Assembly: GCF_032334255.1 (NCBI RefSeq) | Contig: NZ_JAUHMF010000002.1 | Span: forward strand, 248,001 to 312,000 | DNA length: 64,000 bases | Source of the DNA: Thermanaerothrix solaris | GTDB taxonomy: Bacteria; Chloroflexota; Anaerolineae; Anaerolineales; Anaerolineaceae | Direction: 5' to 3' | Shown here: piece after piece, positions 50,417 to 60,866 of the stretch | Numbering within the stretch: position 1 is the stretch's first letter | How the letters are laid out: each line of letters begins with the position of its first letter | The notes under the pieces: model-generated | What the model was told of the DNA's origin: nothing | Databases searched by the model: none | What the model saw: the letters and a program-made list of their open reading frames with translations, nothing else | Made by a program: the position numbers and the translations under genes

Positions 50417-51378
50417 TCCGGGGAGGGTGGCGAGAAGGGACTTTTAACCGTGCGGGATGGAAGCGGCCATTGCACCAGCGCCACCCCTAAGGTCACCAAA
50501 ATCAGCCCGATCACTCCTTTCAGGTCCACCCCTTCGCCCAGGAAGAGCCAGGTCAGAAGCACAATTTGGGGCAACATAGTGTTAGCCATCAGGCTGGATT
50601 CCACCGCGCTCAGCGTTTGCAGGGTATGGTTCCAGAGGGTGAAGGCAATGGCGGTATTGACCACCGCCAACCAGGCGATGATCGCCCACTGAACCAGCCC
50701 CAGGGAGGCCGATCCTTGCCAGAGCAGCCCGGCTGCCAGTAGTGGCCAGGATCCCAGGCCCATGCTGAGGGTGGTCACGAGCAGTGGTGAGAGGTTGCGG
50801 CGCGAGTTGATCACCCGCCCCAGCAATGAAGACAACGCATTTGCCAGCATCCCTACCAAAGCCGCCAGTAATCCGATCGCTTTCGCGCCGCCGAGATTGA
50901 GGGGCAGGAAGTAAAGGCATGTCCCGCCCATGGAAAGCCCGATGCCTATCCACTGCCACCCGCTGGGACGTTCGCGGGTCAATGCGGCGGCCAGGACGGC
51001 GACGGCTAAGGGCGAAAGGTTCAGCACCAACGAGACAGTGGCCGAGGGGAGTAGCCCCAGGCTGAAAAATTGCGCGCCCTGCGCCAGGGCGTAGAAGACT
51101 ATTCCGTAAAGCAGTAACTGGGCCCAATCGCGATAGGAGAGGGTGCCCAGGGCGGCCCGGTGTTGGGGCGAGATTAACAGCCAGGGCAAGAGACAGAGAA
51201 AGGCCAGGCAATAGCGCAACCCAGCAAAGGTCAGGGAAGGGAGTTCCGCCCGGAGCCCCAGTTTAATCAAGACCCATGAGGTGGACCATAAGAAGGTGAC
51301 CAGCAGTGCTTCCAATACCGCGCGCCGATGGGTCGGGGCAGGTGGGGTAGGGCGAGAGGCAGGCGGCGAGGCTGACAT
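50413..51378 (-). CDS. EamA/DMT-family transporter
   Basis: A 321-aa protein with ten membrane helices in two EamA repeats (residues about 18-150 and 160-305). Each repeat has the family pattern 'LLWSTSWVLIKLG' and 'LLGRVINSRRNLSPLLVTTLSM'. DMT transporters export metabolites such as amino acids, nucleosides or sugars; the substrate cannot be told here. It lies 30 bp downstream of plsC and is probably the last gene of the minus-strand block. Confidence 0.9.
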   Translation of the reverse strand: MSASPPASRPTPPAPTHRRAVLEALLVTFLWSTSWVLIKLGLRAELPSLTFAGLRYCLAFLCLLPWLLISPQHRAALGTLSYRDWAQLLLYGIVFYALAQGAQFFSLGLLPSATVSLVLNLSPLAVAVLAAALTRERPSGWQWIGIGLSMGGTCLYFLPLNLGGAKAIGLLAALVGMLANALSSLLGRVINSRRNLSPLLVTTLSMGLGSWPLLAAGLLWQGSASLGLVQWAIIAWLAVVNTAIAFTLWNHTLQTLSAVESSLMANTMLPQIVLLTWLFLGEGVDLKGVIGLILVTLGVALVQWPLPSRTVKSPFSPPSPD

Positions 51379-51408
51379 GGGTGGGCGAGAGGGTTTTCCC
51401 CGCCGGGA

Positions 51409-52140
51409 TTACAACCGCACGATCTCTTGCGGTGGGGGTGGGTTGCCCTCGGCTTCCAGTTCTTTGACCCGTGGGTGGTCAGCGTAGTAACCGCGATAAC
51501 TTTCGGGCAACAAGACCGCAATGCGGCACATGATTTCATCCGTCTGACGGCGCAGGTCTTCCTGGCGATTGGCCGGATCCAGCGGTGGCAGGCGGAAGGC
51601 GGGGCCAAAGCGGGCGGTGATCTTGCCGCGGCGCAGGGTTAGCAGGCTCTTGAGCGCCTTTTCGGTGCCGGCTAATCCGACCGGTACAATGGGCACGTCG
51701 GCCTTTTGGGCGATCAACACCGTGCCCGCTTTGCCTTCCAAGAGCTTGCCGGTCGAACTGCGCGTGCCCTCCGGTGCAATGCCCAAAGCCCGTCCCTGAC
51801 GCAGGACTTCTACCGCTTGTTTTAGCGCGGTGAAATCGGCCTTGGAGCGGTCAATCCAGATCGCCCCGGCGACTTCAACCATGAAGCGAAACAGGGGATA
51901 GCGCAGGTACTTATCGGCCACCAGGGCGGTAATGTCCGGACGCACCGGGTTGATGAACAGCAAGGGCACATCCAGGCGGCTAATGTGGTTGGTCACCACC
52001 AGAACCCCGCCCTCGCGGGGCAGATGTTCCAGGCCGACGAACTCGGTGCGGGTGAGGTGCTGGTACAAGAAGCGTAACAGCGCTTGTAACTGCTCGCGGG
52101 TCATGGTGGGTTGGGCCGAACGTTGAAGGGATTGTTCCAT
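51409..52140 (-). CDS. plsC: 1-acyl-sn-glycerol-3-phosphate acyltransferase
   Basis: A 243-aa PlsC-family acyltransferase of phospholipid synthesis, acting at the membrane. Motif I (HX4D) is 'TNHISRLDVP' with His and Asp in place, motif II region 'IWIDRSKADF', motif III 'PEGTRSSTGKLLEGKAG' and motif IV 'VPIVPVGLAG'. It adds the second acyl chain to lysophosphatidic acid. It is 14 bp downstream of the dedA gene, consistent with shared envelope function. Confidence 0.93.
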   Translation of the reverse strand: MEQSLQRSAQPTMTREQLQALLRFLYQHLTRTEFVGLEHLPREGGVLVVTNHISRLDVPLLFINPVRPDITALVADKYLRYPLFRFMVEVAGAIWIDRSKADFTALKQAVEVLRQGRALGIAPEGTRSSTGKLLEGKAGTVLIAQKADVPIVPVGLAGTEKALKSLLTLRRGKITARFGPAFRLPPLDPANRQEDLRRQTDEIMCRIAVLLPESYRGYYADHPRVKELEAEGNPPPPQEIVRL

Positions 52141-52154
52141 GCTTAAGTATAACC

Positions 52155-52826
52155 CTATTGTTCCACCGAAGTTTTCGGTTGGGCAGCCGGAACACCTGCC
52201 CGCCGGTTGCGCACCGCCTCAAGCACAGCCGGCAACACCGAAATCAGGATGATGGCGATAATGATGAAAGAGAAGTTATTCTTCACGAACGGCAGGTTGC
52301 CGAAGAAGTAGCCCCCGAAGATAAACAAAGCCGTCCAGACCAGGCCTCCAACGATGTTATAGGTGATGAAATAACCGTAGCGCATCTGACCGATCCCGGC
52401 CACGAACGGCGCGAAGGTACGAATGATGGGGATGAAGCGCGCCAGGAAGATGGTTTTGCCACCATGCTTGTCATAAAAAGCCTGGGTGCGTTCCAGGTAC
52501 TCGCGCTTGAGCCAGCGCACGTTCTCGCGGAAGACACGCGGGCCGACGAAGTGGCCAATCCAGTAGTTGGCCGTATCGCCTAAAACGGCTGCCAGCCAGA
52601 GCATGAAGAAAAGCAGTGAGACGTTGAACGAGCCCTTGGCGGCAAATGCCCCGGCGGCGAAGAGTAGCGAATCGCCGGGCAGGAACGGCGTGACCACCAG
52701 CCCGGTTTCAATAAAGATCACTATAAACAAAATGAGATACGTCCACAAGCCAAAACTGCGGATAATCAGGTCAAGGTAGCGATCCAAATGCAGGATCAGA
52801 TCAATGCCAAAGGAAATCCAGTCCAC
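52155..52826 (-). CDS. DedA/VTT-domain membrane protein
   Basis: A 223-aa DedA-family protein. The VTT core 'IETGLVVTPFLPGDSLLFAAGAFAAKG' with the conserved Glu and the Asp of PGDS, and 'FLARFIPIIRTFAPFVAGIGQMRYGYF' with conserved Arg residues, are intact. DedA proteins scramble or recycle lipid carriers and phospholipids and influence proton-motive force. Its position next to plsC suits a lipid role. Confidence 0.93.
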   Translation of the reverse strand: MDWISFGIDLILHLDRYLDLIIRSFGLWTYLILFIVIFIETGLVVTPFLPGDSLLFAAGAFAAKGSFNVSLLFFMLWLAAVLGDTANYWIGHFVGPRVFRENVRWLKREYLERTQAFYDKHGGKTIFLARFIPIIRTFAPFVAGIGQMRYGYFITYNIVGGLVWTALFIFGGYFFGNLPFVKNNFSFIIIAIILISVLPAVLEAVRNRRAGVPAAQPKTSVEQ

Positions 52827-52848
52827 AGTGCACCTTCCAAGTGAGATT

Positions 52849-54096
52849 TCACCCCTTCAGCGGCGAGACGGATGTCGTCGAGGGGGTGGCAGAGCGGCGC
52901 AGGTAACGGTTAGCCGCCGTTATGAAGATCAAATTAAGCACGCCCAACAGCCCCAAGATGATCGGGGCAAAGTTGCTCAGGTGAGCCAGAGGCGAGGCCG
53001 TGCTCTCCGGGAGCGGGAAAAGGGTGCCGATGCCCAGCAGCAGGCCAAACGTATTCCACAGACCGTGCAGAGCGACGGCCAGCAAGTAGGCGCCGACGAC
53101 GCGCCAGGGGCTGCCACCTTGCCAGGCGGCGGCTAATGCCCAGCCGATCAGCCCGGTAGTGGTCATGTGGAGCAGGCCGGTGCCCAGGCGCCCGATCAGG
53201 GTGGGCAGGCTGCCCATCCCGGCGATACCGCTAAGGGCGCTCAGGTTTTCCAGCAGGGCAAAACAGGCCCCGGACAACACACCGAGCAGAAACCCCTGGG
53301 CCGGGGTGATCCTGCGCCCCACAAATGTCCACAACGCCAGCGGTTTGAGCAGTTCCTCGATCAGCGGGATCGCCCCTGCCACCAGGAGTAGGGTCAGCGT
53401 GATGACGCCGGGCTGGGCGAAGAGATCCTGAAAGTAGGCTTCCAAAACGCGTGGGTCTACCGTCTCCAGGGTGGAGAGGAGCTCCCGTAACTGTTGTGCC
53501 AGGTCGGGCCGCGCAGCGATCCAGGCCATAGCCACCAGGCCCAGGATCACAAACAGGCCCACCTCCACGATCAGGATCAGTGGCATGGTCACAACCAGGC
53601 TGGTGCTGATCGTGCCCCACCAATCGCTCTCCCACTCCAGAGCCAATCCGTGAGCCCCGAGGTGCAAAAACCACAGCAAGGGCACCAGCGCCCCTACCAA
53701 AAGCAGGGGTGGCAAGAGCAGCCAGGCGACGGCAACCTTTTCCAGGGCGCTGTAAACGGTGATCAGCAGCGGCCACAGGAGCATGCCCAGAGTCAGGGCG
53801 GGCAACCAGCGCCCCAGCGCGCGCATGGGTTGGGGCCGTCCACGCCAAGTCCGATAGGAGTGCACCACGCCGGGCAGGCATACCACGGCGACCAGGAGTG
53901 CCGCGGCGGCTAGACTCATGGCGCCGGTGGCTTGCTGCACGCCCGCGGTTTCACCGGCTGTCAGCGCCAGCAGACCCAAAAACGCCAGCACGGCGGCTCC
54001 ACCCAGCCCCAGCAGAACCCCAAGGCTGCTGAAGATGAGAAAAAGCACGCTTTGCCAGGACGAGGGCATCGAAGCCGGTGAAGGCGAATCGGTCAT
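52849..54096 (-). CDS. PrsW-family intramembrane protease
   Basis: A 415-aa multi-pass membrane protein. The four PrsW motifs are visible in order: Glu247-Glu248 in 'LIEELLKPL', Glu283-Asn284 in 'CFALLENLS', His310 in 'LLHMTTTGLIG' and His344 in 'AVALHGLWN'. In Bacillus, PrsW cleaves an anti-sigma factor; the substrate here is unknown, and no anti-sigma gene is adjacent. It has about ten helices. Its start overlaps the end of the DsbA-cyclophilin gene by ATGA, linking it to extracytoplasmic protein quality control. Confidence 0.9.
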   Translation of the reverse strand: MTDSPSPASMPSSWQSVLFLIFSSLGVLLGLGGAAVLAFLGLLALTAGETAGVQQATGAMSLAAAALLVAVVCLPGVVHSYRTWRGRPQPMRALGRWLPALTLGMLLWPLLITVYSALEKVAVAWLLLPPLLLVGALVPLLWFLHLGAHGLALEWESDWWGTISTSLVVTMPLILIVEVGLFVILGLVAMAWIAARPDLAQQLRELLSTLETVDPRVLEAYFQDLFAQPGVITLTLLLVAGAIPLIEELLKPLALWTFVGRRITPAQGFLLGVLSGACFALLENLSALSGIAGMGSLPTLIGRLGTGLLHMTTTGLIGWALAAAWQGGSPWRVVGAYLLAVALHGLWNTFGLLLGIGTLFPLPESTASPLAHLSNFAPIILGLLGVLNLIFITAANRYLRRSATPSTTSVSPLKG

Positions 54097-55331
54097 TGCT
54101 CGGTGATGGTCACACTGAGGATTTTATCCCCTGGGGGGAGCGGGCCCTGACTTTGATCGGGGTCGCGCGGGGTGAGTGCTTTGAGGACATCCATCCCCGC
54201 AATTACCTCACCGAAGATGGTGTAGTTGCCATCCAGGTTGGGTAGCGCCTGGTAGGTGATGAAAAATTGGCTGCCGTTGGTGTTGGGGCCGGCGTTGGCC
54301 ATGCCGACCAGGCCCGGCCGGTCGTATTTGAGGCTGGGGTCAATTTCATCCGGGAATTGATAACCCGGCCCGCCCAGCCCGGTGCCGGTAGGGTCGCCGG
54401 TTTGGGCGACGAAGTCAGGAATCACACGATGGAAGGTGACGTTGTTGTACCAACCGTTGCGCGCCAGGAAGATAAAGTTATTGACGGTGAAGGGGGCTTT
54501 ATCGGCGTAGAGGCGAATGACGATATCGCCCTTTTCGGTCTTAAGCGTAGCGGTGTATTGCTTGCTCGGGTTGATGACCATGGGCGGGCATTGCTTGTAC
54601 TGACGATCGCGCAATTTGTGCAAGTCGAGAATGAGATTGAGTGTTTGGGTATCGTAAGGCACGCGGTCGGTGGGGGTGAAGATCAGTTGGTCATCGAGGA
54701 AGATGAACAGCGAGGGCGTGCCGCTGAGCCCGAGATCCAGCGCCGCTTGATAGGCTTGCTTGACTTTATCCACGATGGCCGTGCTCTTCATGTCCTTCGC
54801 CAAGCGCTGGGCATCCAATCCCAGCGTGGCCGCCTGTTGGAGCACCCAGGTTTCAAACTCACTCGGGGTCTGGGTGGCCCAGGTTTGCTGCTGTCCGAAG
54901 AGCAGGTCGTGCATCTCCCAGAACTTGCCCTGCAAAGCCGCCGCCTCGGCGACCTGCGCCGCAAGTTGGGCTTTGTCGTGCGAATTCAGCGGAAAGTGGC
55001 GAAAAACAACCCGGACGTCCTCGGGATGCTGAGTTTCAAAATCTTTGAGAAAGCCCGCTGCCAGGCCGCAATACGGGCATTGGAAATCGCTGTACTCCAG
55101 GATGCTCACCCGGGCGTGATTGGCGCCGCGTTGGTAGTCATCCTTGCCGATGGGGGGAAGTTTCAGATCAGCCGGATTCTTGGGGCTGGGGAACAGATCT
55201 ACCACCCGGCACTCGGTGGGTGGGGCGGCTTCGGTCGGGGCGGGGGTGGGGGTGGCGGTGGGTGCCGGGGTGGCCGGGGCACACGCGCTGAGGATAAGCG
55301 CAAGGATTGTCAACCAGAGAACGTTCTTCAT
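54093..55331 (-). CDS. Lipoprotein fusing a DsbA-like thioredoxin fold and a cyclophilin
   Basis: A 412-aa exported protein. The signal peptide ends in the lipobox ILSAC (Cys17), followed by a Pro/Thr linker (18-40). Residues about 70-240 form a DsbA/DSBA-like disulfide oxidoreductase ('ARVSILEYSDFQCPYC', active site CPYC 85-88, cis-Pro in 'LSGTPSLFIF'). Residues about 255-410 form a cyclophilin peptidyl-prolyl isomerase ('FHRVIPDFVAQTGDPTGTG', 'GSQFFITYQALPNLDGNYTIFG'). One polypeptide could thus both make or shuffle disulfides and isomerise prolines in secreted proteins. Coupled by ATGA overlaps to tmk upstream and prsW downstream. Confidence 0.92.
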   Translation of the reverse strand: MKNVLWLTILALILSACAPATPAPTATPTPAPTEAAPPTECRVVDLFPSPKNPADLKLPPIGKDDYQRGANHARVSILEYSDFQCPYCGLAAGFLKDFETQHPEDVRVVFRHFPLNSHDKAQLAAQVAEAAALQGKFWEMHDLLFGQQQTWATQTPSEFETWVLQQAATLGLDAQRLAKDMKSTAIVDKVKQAYQAALDLGLSGTPSLFIFLDDQLIFTPTDRVPYDTQTLNLILDLHKLRDRQYKQCPPMVINPSKQYTATLKTEKGDIVIRLYADKAPFTVNNFIFLARNGWYNNVTFHRVIPDFVAQTGDPTGTGLGGPGYQFPDEIDPSLKYDRPGLVGMANAGPNTNGSQFFITYQALPNLDGNYTIFGEVIAGMDVLKALTPRDPDQSQGPLPPGDKILSVTITEQ

Positions 55332-56022
55332 GCAGCGGAGTCCTTTCTTTCCGTCAGGCTTGTCGAAGCGGTGGGGTGACGCAGGCGTTCTAACACCACG
55401 TGGCGTAAGGTAGATTGTACCACCGCCAGTGGCTGCGAGGCATCAACGACGACCCAGCGCTGGGGTTCCTGGCGTGCCAGTTCCAGGTAGCCCTGGCGCA
55501 CCCGGCGGTGAAAATCCAGATCGTAGGCGTCCAGGCGGTTCCATTGCCCGGCACTGCGCCGCCGCTGCAGACCGACTTCGGGGTCTATATCCAACAGAAA
55601 GGTGAGGTCGGGGATCAGGCCGCCGGTGGCAAAGGCCAGCAGGGTGCGCAAGATCTCAAGGGAGACGCCGTGCCCATATCCCTGGTAGGCCAGGGTGGAA
55701 TCGGCGTAGCGATCACACAGCACCAGCGTTCCCTGCGCCAGGGCCGGACGGATCACTTCCTCAACCAACTGGGCCCGCGCGGCTAAAAAGAGCAAAATTT
55801 CGGTGCGGGGATGCATGGCCGCATTTTGCAAATCGGTCAGGATCGCCCGCACCTGGTCGCCGATGCTGGTGCCGCCCGGCTCGCGCGTGGTGAGTACGGC
55901 ATAGCCCTGCTGGCGTAAAAACTCGGCCAGTTCGCGTGCCTGCGTGGTCTTGCCACTACCTTCCGGCCCTTCGAGGGTGATGAACACGGTCGAATGCTCC
56001 CGATCAGAACGCGTGGGCGGAC

Positions 56023-56026
<4 letters not shown>
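55328..56026 (-). CDS. tmk: Thymidylate kinase
   Basis: A 232-aa dTMP kinase. The P-loop 'LEGPEGSGKTTQARELAEFL' (near residue 18), the dTMP-binding 'TREPGGTSIGDQVR' and 'CDRYADSTLAYQGYG' (DRY motif) are all present; the LID region follows around residue 155. It makes dTDP for DNA synthesis. It overlaps the R3H-ATPase gene upstream and the DsbA-cyclophilin gene downstream by 4 bp each. An N-terminal stretch of about 13 residues precedes the core; an internal start is possible but has no better ribosome-binding site. Confidence 0.95.
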
Positions 56027-57648
<1,622 letters not shown>

Positions 57649-57686
57649 AGTCCTTCATCACCTGTTAATCGTTCCAAGGTTGCAAC

Positions 57687-58754
57687 TCAATTGTAATAGG
57701 ATTCATGCGTTATGGCGCCCTCCGGTAAAACGACCCGGGCCGGAAGGGGGCGCGTTTCTTCCGGCAGGGGGCCCATCAGGGCCGGCTGACGGTTATCGCG
57801 GCTGGCTGTAGCCGGCGCTAAGACCGGCGCGCGCTGGGCTAAGGTCAGGTGGCGCACCAGCAGGGCGTGTTGAACCACCGCTTCGCCACCCAGGTCGCGC
57901 AGGGCGTCTTCCAACCAGGCCTGGTAAGAGCGCACGGCCACATATACCGGGCGCCCGAGCGAGAAGTGCAGGCCGCGCAAGTAGGAGCGCAGTGCCGCTG
58001 CTGGCTGGCGCACTTCTGGGTGGAACAGCGGGTAGAGCAAGATGCCCCGCGGGCCGAAATGGGCTTCCATGAAGCCCAGCAGTTCGCCGCCCTGCTGATA
58101 GACCATGCCGGCCAGCCCATGCGCCCCGAACGGCTCGGCGCGCTGGACCAGCGGTGGGGTTAGCGCCTGATAGAGGCTGCGGATGGCAAACTCATCCAGG
58201 GCGGTGAGGGGCAACCACTCCCCCGCAGGCGCGTCGTTGAGCGGTAAATTGCCCAGTCGCCAGACGCGCTGGCGGGCGTAAACCGCAAACCCACTCTGGC
58301 GCAGGCCCTCAAAAAGTGGGCTTTCATCCTCGACGGCGGCCAGCAGTCCCAGTCCACCCTGTTGCCCCACCTGGCGCGCCAGTTCGTCCATCAGGCGCGC
58401 CACCAGCGTCATTTGGGACGCGGCGGGCAGGACAAAGGTGACCTGACCGAAGGTGTTGTCATTGCGAAGACTGGCCTGCCCAATCAGGTTAGGGTGGCCC
58501 TCGCCAGGTTGCAAGACCGCGGTGAAGGCGTTCTCTTCCAGGCGCAGGTGGCGCAAGACGACCCAGAATCCCAGCGGCCGGCCACGCGTCAGCGCCAGGA
58601 CGCTATCCAAGCACGCTATCTGATGACGGTAGCGATATAACGTTATTAAATCAGCCCAGTTAAAAGGTCGCGCCTTTATCGTGCCAACTCCAGGATGACC
58701 ACCGAAGCCACGCTTTCTGATTTTGATTTTACCACGACCTTGCCGTATGGACAA
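57687..58754 (-). CDS. GNAT-like protein of unknown function, start uncertain
   Basis: A frame of up to 355 aa. The fold suggests two weak acetyltransferase-like halves ('IKARPFNWADLITLYRYRHQ', 'GLGLLAAVEDESPLFEGLRQSGFAVYARQRVWRL', 'FEGLRQSGF'-type phrases). The second half contains 'YVAVRSYQAWLEDALRDLGGEAV', and a Pro-rich tail follows. The first possible start is a TTG at 58754. A plausible minus-strand promoter (TTGTCC 58749-58754, TAAAAT 58726-58731, 17-bp spacer) would start transcription downstream of that codon. The only ribosome-binding-like sequence is GGAG at 58688-58691, before ACG/ATA codons. The coding region is real; its 5' end is unresolved. Confidence 0.65.
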   Translation of the reverse strand: MSIRQGRGKIKIRKRGFGGHPGVGTIKARPFNWADLITLYRYRHQIACLDSVLALTRGRPLGFWVVLRHLRLEENAFTAVLQPGEGHPNLIGQASLRNDNTFGQVTFVLPAASQMTLVARLMDELARQVGQQGGLGLLAAVEDESPLFEGLRQSGFAVYARQRVWRLGNLPLNDAPAGEWLPLTALDEFAIRSLYQALTPPLVQRAEPFGAHGLAGMVYQQGGELLGFMEAHFGPRGILLYPLFHPEVRQPAAALRSYLRGLHFSLGRPVYVAVRSYQAWLEDALRDLGGEAVVQHALLVRHLTLAQRAPVLAPATASRDNRQPALMGPLPEETRPLPARVVLPEGAITHESYYN

Positions 58755-58780
58755 TAGGTATAGAACAATTGTTCGTATGG
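58744..58780. promoter_or_regulatory. Repeat-rich divergent regulatory region
   Basis: A perfect 12-bp palindrome GAACAATTGTTC (58763-58774) flanked by a direct repeat CGTATGG at 58744-58750 and 58774-58780, exactly 30 bp apart. It lies between the GNAT-like gene and the MerR gene. Confidence 0.5.
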
Positions 58781-58826
58781 CGCCCTAGGATTCTGACACT
58801 ATGACGTAAAACTGAGAAATTGGTTA

Positions 58827-58855
58827 TTGACAACGTTACGTAATACTGTTATAAT
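58827..58855 (+). promoter_or_regulatory. Consensus promoter of the MerR-family gene (leaderless)
   Basis: A perfect TTGACA (58827-58832), a 17-bp spacer and a perfect TATAAT (58850-58855). The ATG at 58866 is 10 nt after the -10 box and has no ribosome-binding site. The spacer contains the palindrome TTACGTAA (58836-58843); ACGTAA also occurs at 58804-58809. Confidence 0.78.
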
Positions 58856-58865
58856 GTGAACAACC

Positions 58866-59465
58866 ATGGAAAACTCGAGCCCACGAACCTACACGATTCA
58901 AGAACTGGCCGAACGCTGTGGGGTTACGCCGCGCACGATCCGTTTTTACATCGAAGAAGGCTTGCTTCCCCCACCCCTGCAAGAGGGGCGCATCGGGCTC
59001 TACACCGATGAGCACGTTGAGCGGATGGAATTGATCCGCCAACTCAAAGAGGCCTTTCTCCCCCTGCGGGAGATCCATCGCCTGGTCAATTCGCTGAGCA
59101 GTGCCGAAATCCGTGCCCTGCTGGAGACCTTGCCCCGTACCCCTTATGCGGCGCCGGCGGAAGAGGCTGAGAGCCGACCGGTAGGGCAGAGTGCGTTAGA
59201 TTACATTCGTTCTTTGCAAAAGGGGGTGACCCGAGAGGAAGATAGGACCGATTCAACTCAAACCTACCAAGAGGCGCACGCTGCGTTGTTGCGAAAGGTG
59301 CGCCGGGAGGAACTGGCGCCGGATGAGGATGAATTTGCCCGCTGGCAACGCATCACCATCGTCCCGGGCCTGGAGATCCACATCCGCGAATCCAGCGACT
59401 ACCACTTTGTTTCGCGAGTGCGTCAACTGTTGGAGTTTGCCCGTCGTCTGTTTCGTGTGGAGTAA
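58866..59465 (+). CDS. MerR-family transcriptional regulator
   Basis: A 199-aa regulator with an N-terminal MerR winged helix-turn-helix (residues about 8-75, 'YTIQELAERCGVTPRTIRFYIEEGLLPPP'), a middle helical segment and a C-terminal part (about 135-199) that lacks the cysteines of metal-sensing members. The short dimerisation helix and unknown C-terminus suggest a small-molecule or protein input. The mRNA appears leaderless. It is 46 bp upstream of the VWA gene, which it may control. Confidence 0.9.
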   Translation: MENSSPRTYTIQELAERCGVTPRTIRFYIEEGLLPPPLQEGRIGLYTDEHVERMELIRQLKEAFLPLREIHRLVNSLSSAEIRALLETLPRTPYAAPAEEAESRPVGQSALDYIRSLQKGVTREEDRTDSTQTYQEAHAALLRKVRREELAPDEDEFARWQRITIVPGLEIHIRESSDYHFVSRVRQLLEFARRLFRVE

Positions 59466-59511
59466 CTAAACCGGTCTAACTCAATTCAATATCAGAAAGG
59501 GGAGTGTTCTC

Positions 59512-60789
59512 ATGTCTGCGTCACCTCTACATCTGCATGTCGAGGGCGATCAGATGCTTGTTGCCCGTGAAGCCCCAACCCACCGCGTCGTCGAAGTCGT
59601 CATTACCGCCCCTGAGCATGCGCAGCAGACCCGACAGCGCATTCCGTTAAACCTGGCACTGGTGCTCGATCGCAGTGGTTCCATGAGCGGGGATAAATTG
59701 CATTACGTCAAGCAGGCTGCGTTGTATCTGGTTGAAACCCTGGAGGAGGCCGATCAATTGGCGTTCGTGGTTTATGATGATCAAGTCGACGTCCTCAGCC
59801 CCGGCCTCCCGCTGACCCCTGCGCACCGTCAGCACCTGGCGCATGCCATCCGGCAAGTGGAAAGCAGGGGCTATACCAACCTTTCCGGGGGCTGGCTGGC
59901 CGGGTGCGAACTGGCGGCTAAAGCCGCGACCACGGCACACCTCAACCGTGTCCTCTTGTTGACCGATGGCCTGGCCAATGTGGGCATTAGGGATCCAGAG
60001 GAGTTGGCGCATCATGCGCGCGAACTGGCGCGGCGCGGGATATCCACCTCCACCTTTGGGGTTGGGCTGGACTTCAACGAGCATTTGCTGGAGCGCATGG
60101 CGACGGAAGGGGATGGCAACTTCCATTTCATTGAGGCGCCGCAGGACATCCCGAACATCTTTGCCCGTGAGTTTAAGGAATTGATCACGATCACTGCGCG
60201 CGAGGTTGAACTCACGGTGGACCTACCCAAAGGGGTGACGGTCAATGTGTGTGGCGGCTGGCGGTACACCCTTGAAGATGGGCGTCTGCGTCTGGCCGTC
60301 GGCGCTCTGGCGGCCAAACGCGCGCAGGAACTCTATCTGGAGGTCACCACGCCGCCGGATGCCGAGGCGAAGGACCTCACGCTCACCTTCCTGGTGCGGG
60401 CGCGGGATGAAACAAACGGCGTTCTGGAAGCTCGGGCGGAGCGCACGTTTACCTATGCGAGTCAGGATGAGGTAGCCGCGGAGGCGGTCAACCAGGATTT
60501 GCTGGCGCGTTTTGCCAAAGTGGCCCTGGCTGATGCCAGCCTGGAAGCACTGCGCCTGGAGCGCGAAGGACGGCGGCATGAAGCTCGGAGTTCCATCCTG
60601 AGCCGCTTCAGCCAGGTAAGACCAGCCATGGATGCCCAGACTCGCACCGAGTATGAGCAGTTTGTGCAGCGCATTGAAGAGGGCCTGGCAGAAGACGAAC
60701 GCAAGCGGCTGTCACAACAACGCCACGTGGAACGGCGGCGGCGTGAAGTTGGTAGCCCTGAGCCGGGGAAGACATCTAGCGCGCGGTGA
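59512..60789 (+). CDS. von Willebrand factor A domain protein
   Basis: A 425-aa protein. Residues about 42-210 are a VWA domain with an intact metal-ion-dependent adhesion site: 'LVLDRSGSMSGDKLHYVKQAA' (DxSxS), the Thr in 'SRGYTNLSGGW' and the Asp in 'LLLTDGLANVG'. Residues about 225-330 are a beta-sandwich like that after VWA in other bacterial proteins; the last 100 residues are helical, charged. No signal peptide or membrane span is visible, so it is probably cytoplasmic. AAGGGGAG precedes the ATG. It is likely co-transcribed with the MerR regulator. Confidence 0.9.
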   Translation: MSASPLHLHVEGDQMLVAREAPTHRVVEVVITAPEHAQQTRQRIPLNLALVLDRSGSMSGDKLHYVKQAALYLVETLEEADQLAFVVYDDQVDVLSPGLPLTPAHRQHLAHAIRQVESRGYTNLSGGWLAGCELAAKAATTAHLNRVLLLTDGLANVGIRDPEELAHHARELARRGISTSTFGVGLDFNEHLLERMATEGDGNFHFIEAPQDIPNIFAREFKELITITAREVELTVDLPKGVTVNVCGGWRYTLEDGRLRLAVGALAAKRAQELYLEVTTPPDAEAKDLTLTFLVRARDETNGVLEARAERTFTYASQDEVAAEAVNQDLLARFAKVALADASLEALRLEREGRRHEARSSILSRFSQVRPAMDAQTRTEYEQFVQRIEEGLAEDERKRLSQQRHVERRRREVGSPEPGKTSSAR

Positions 60790-60815
60790 ACAGGGGGTGC
60801 CGCGCTTTAGCACGA

Positions 60816-60856
60816 GAAGGATCGTTCAGGGGTGTCGTGCCCTTGAGCGATCCTTC
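60816..60856. terminator. Stem-loop between convergent VWA and ychF genes
   Basis: GAAGGATCG (60816-60824) pairs with CGATCCTTC (60848-60856); the inner part TCAGGG/CCCTTGA can extend the stem. There is no long T-run on either side, so it may be a weak bidirectional terminator. Confidence 0.55.
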
Positions 60857-60866
60857 GGTTATCCCT

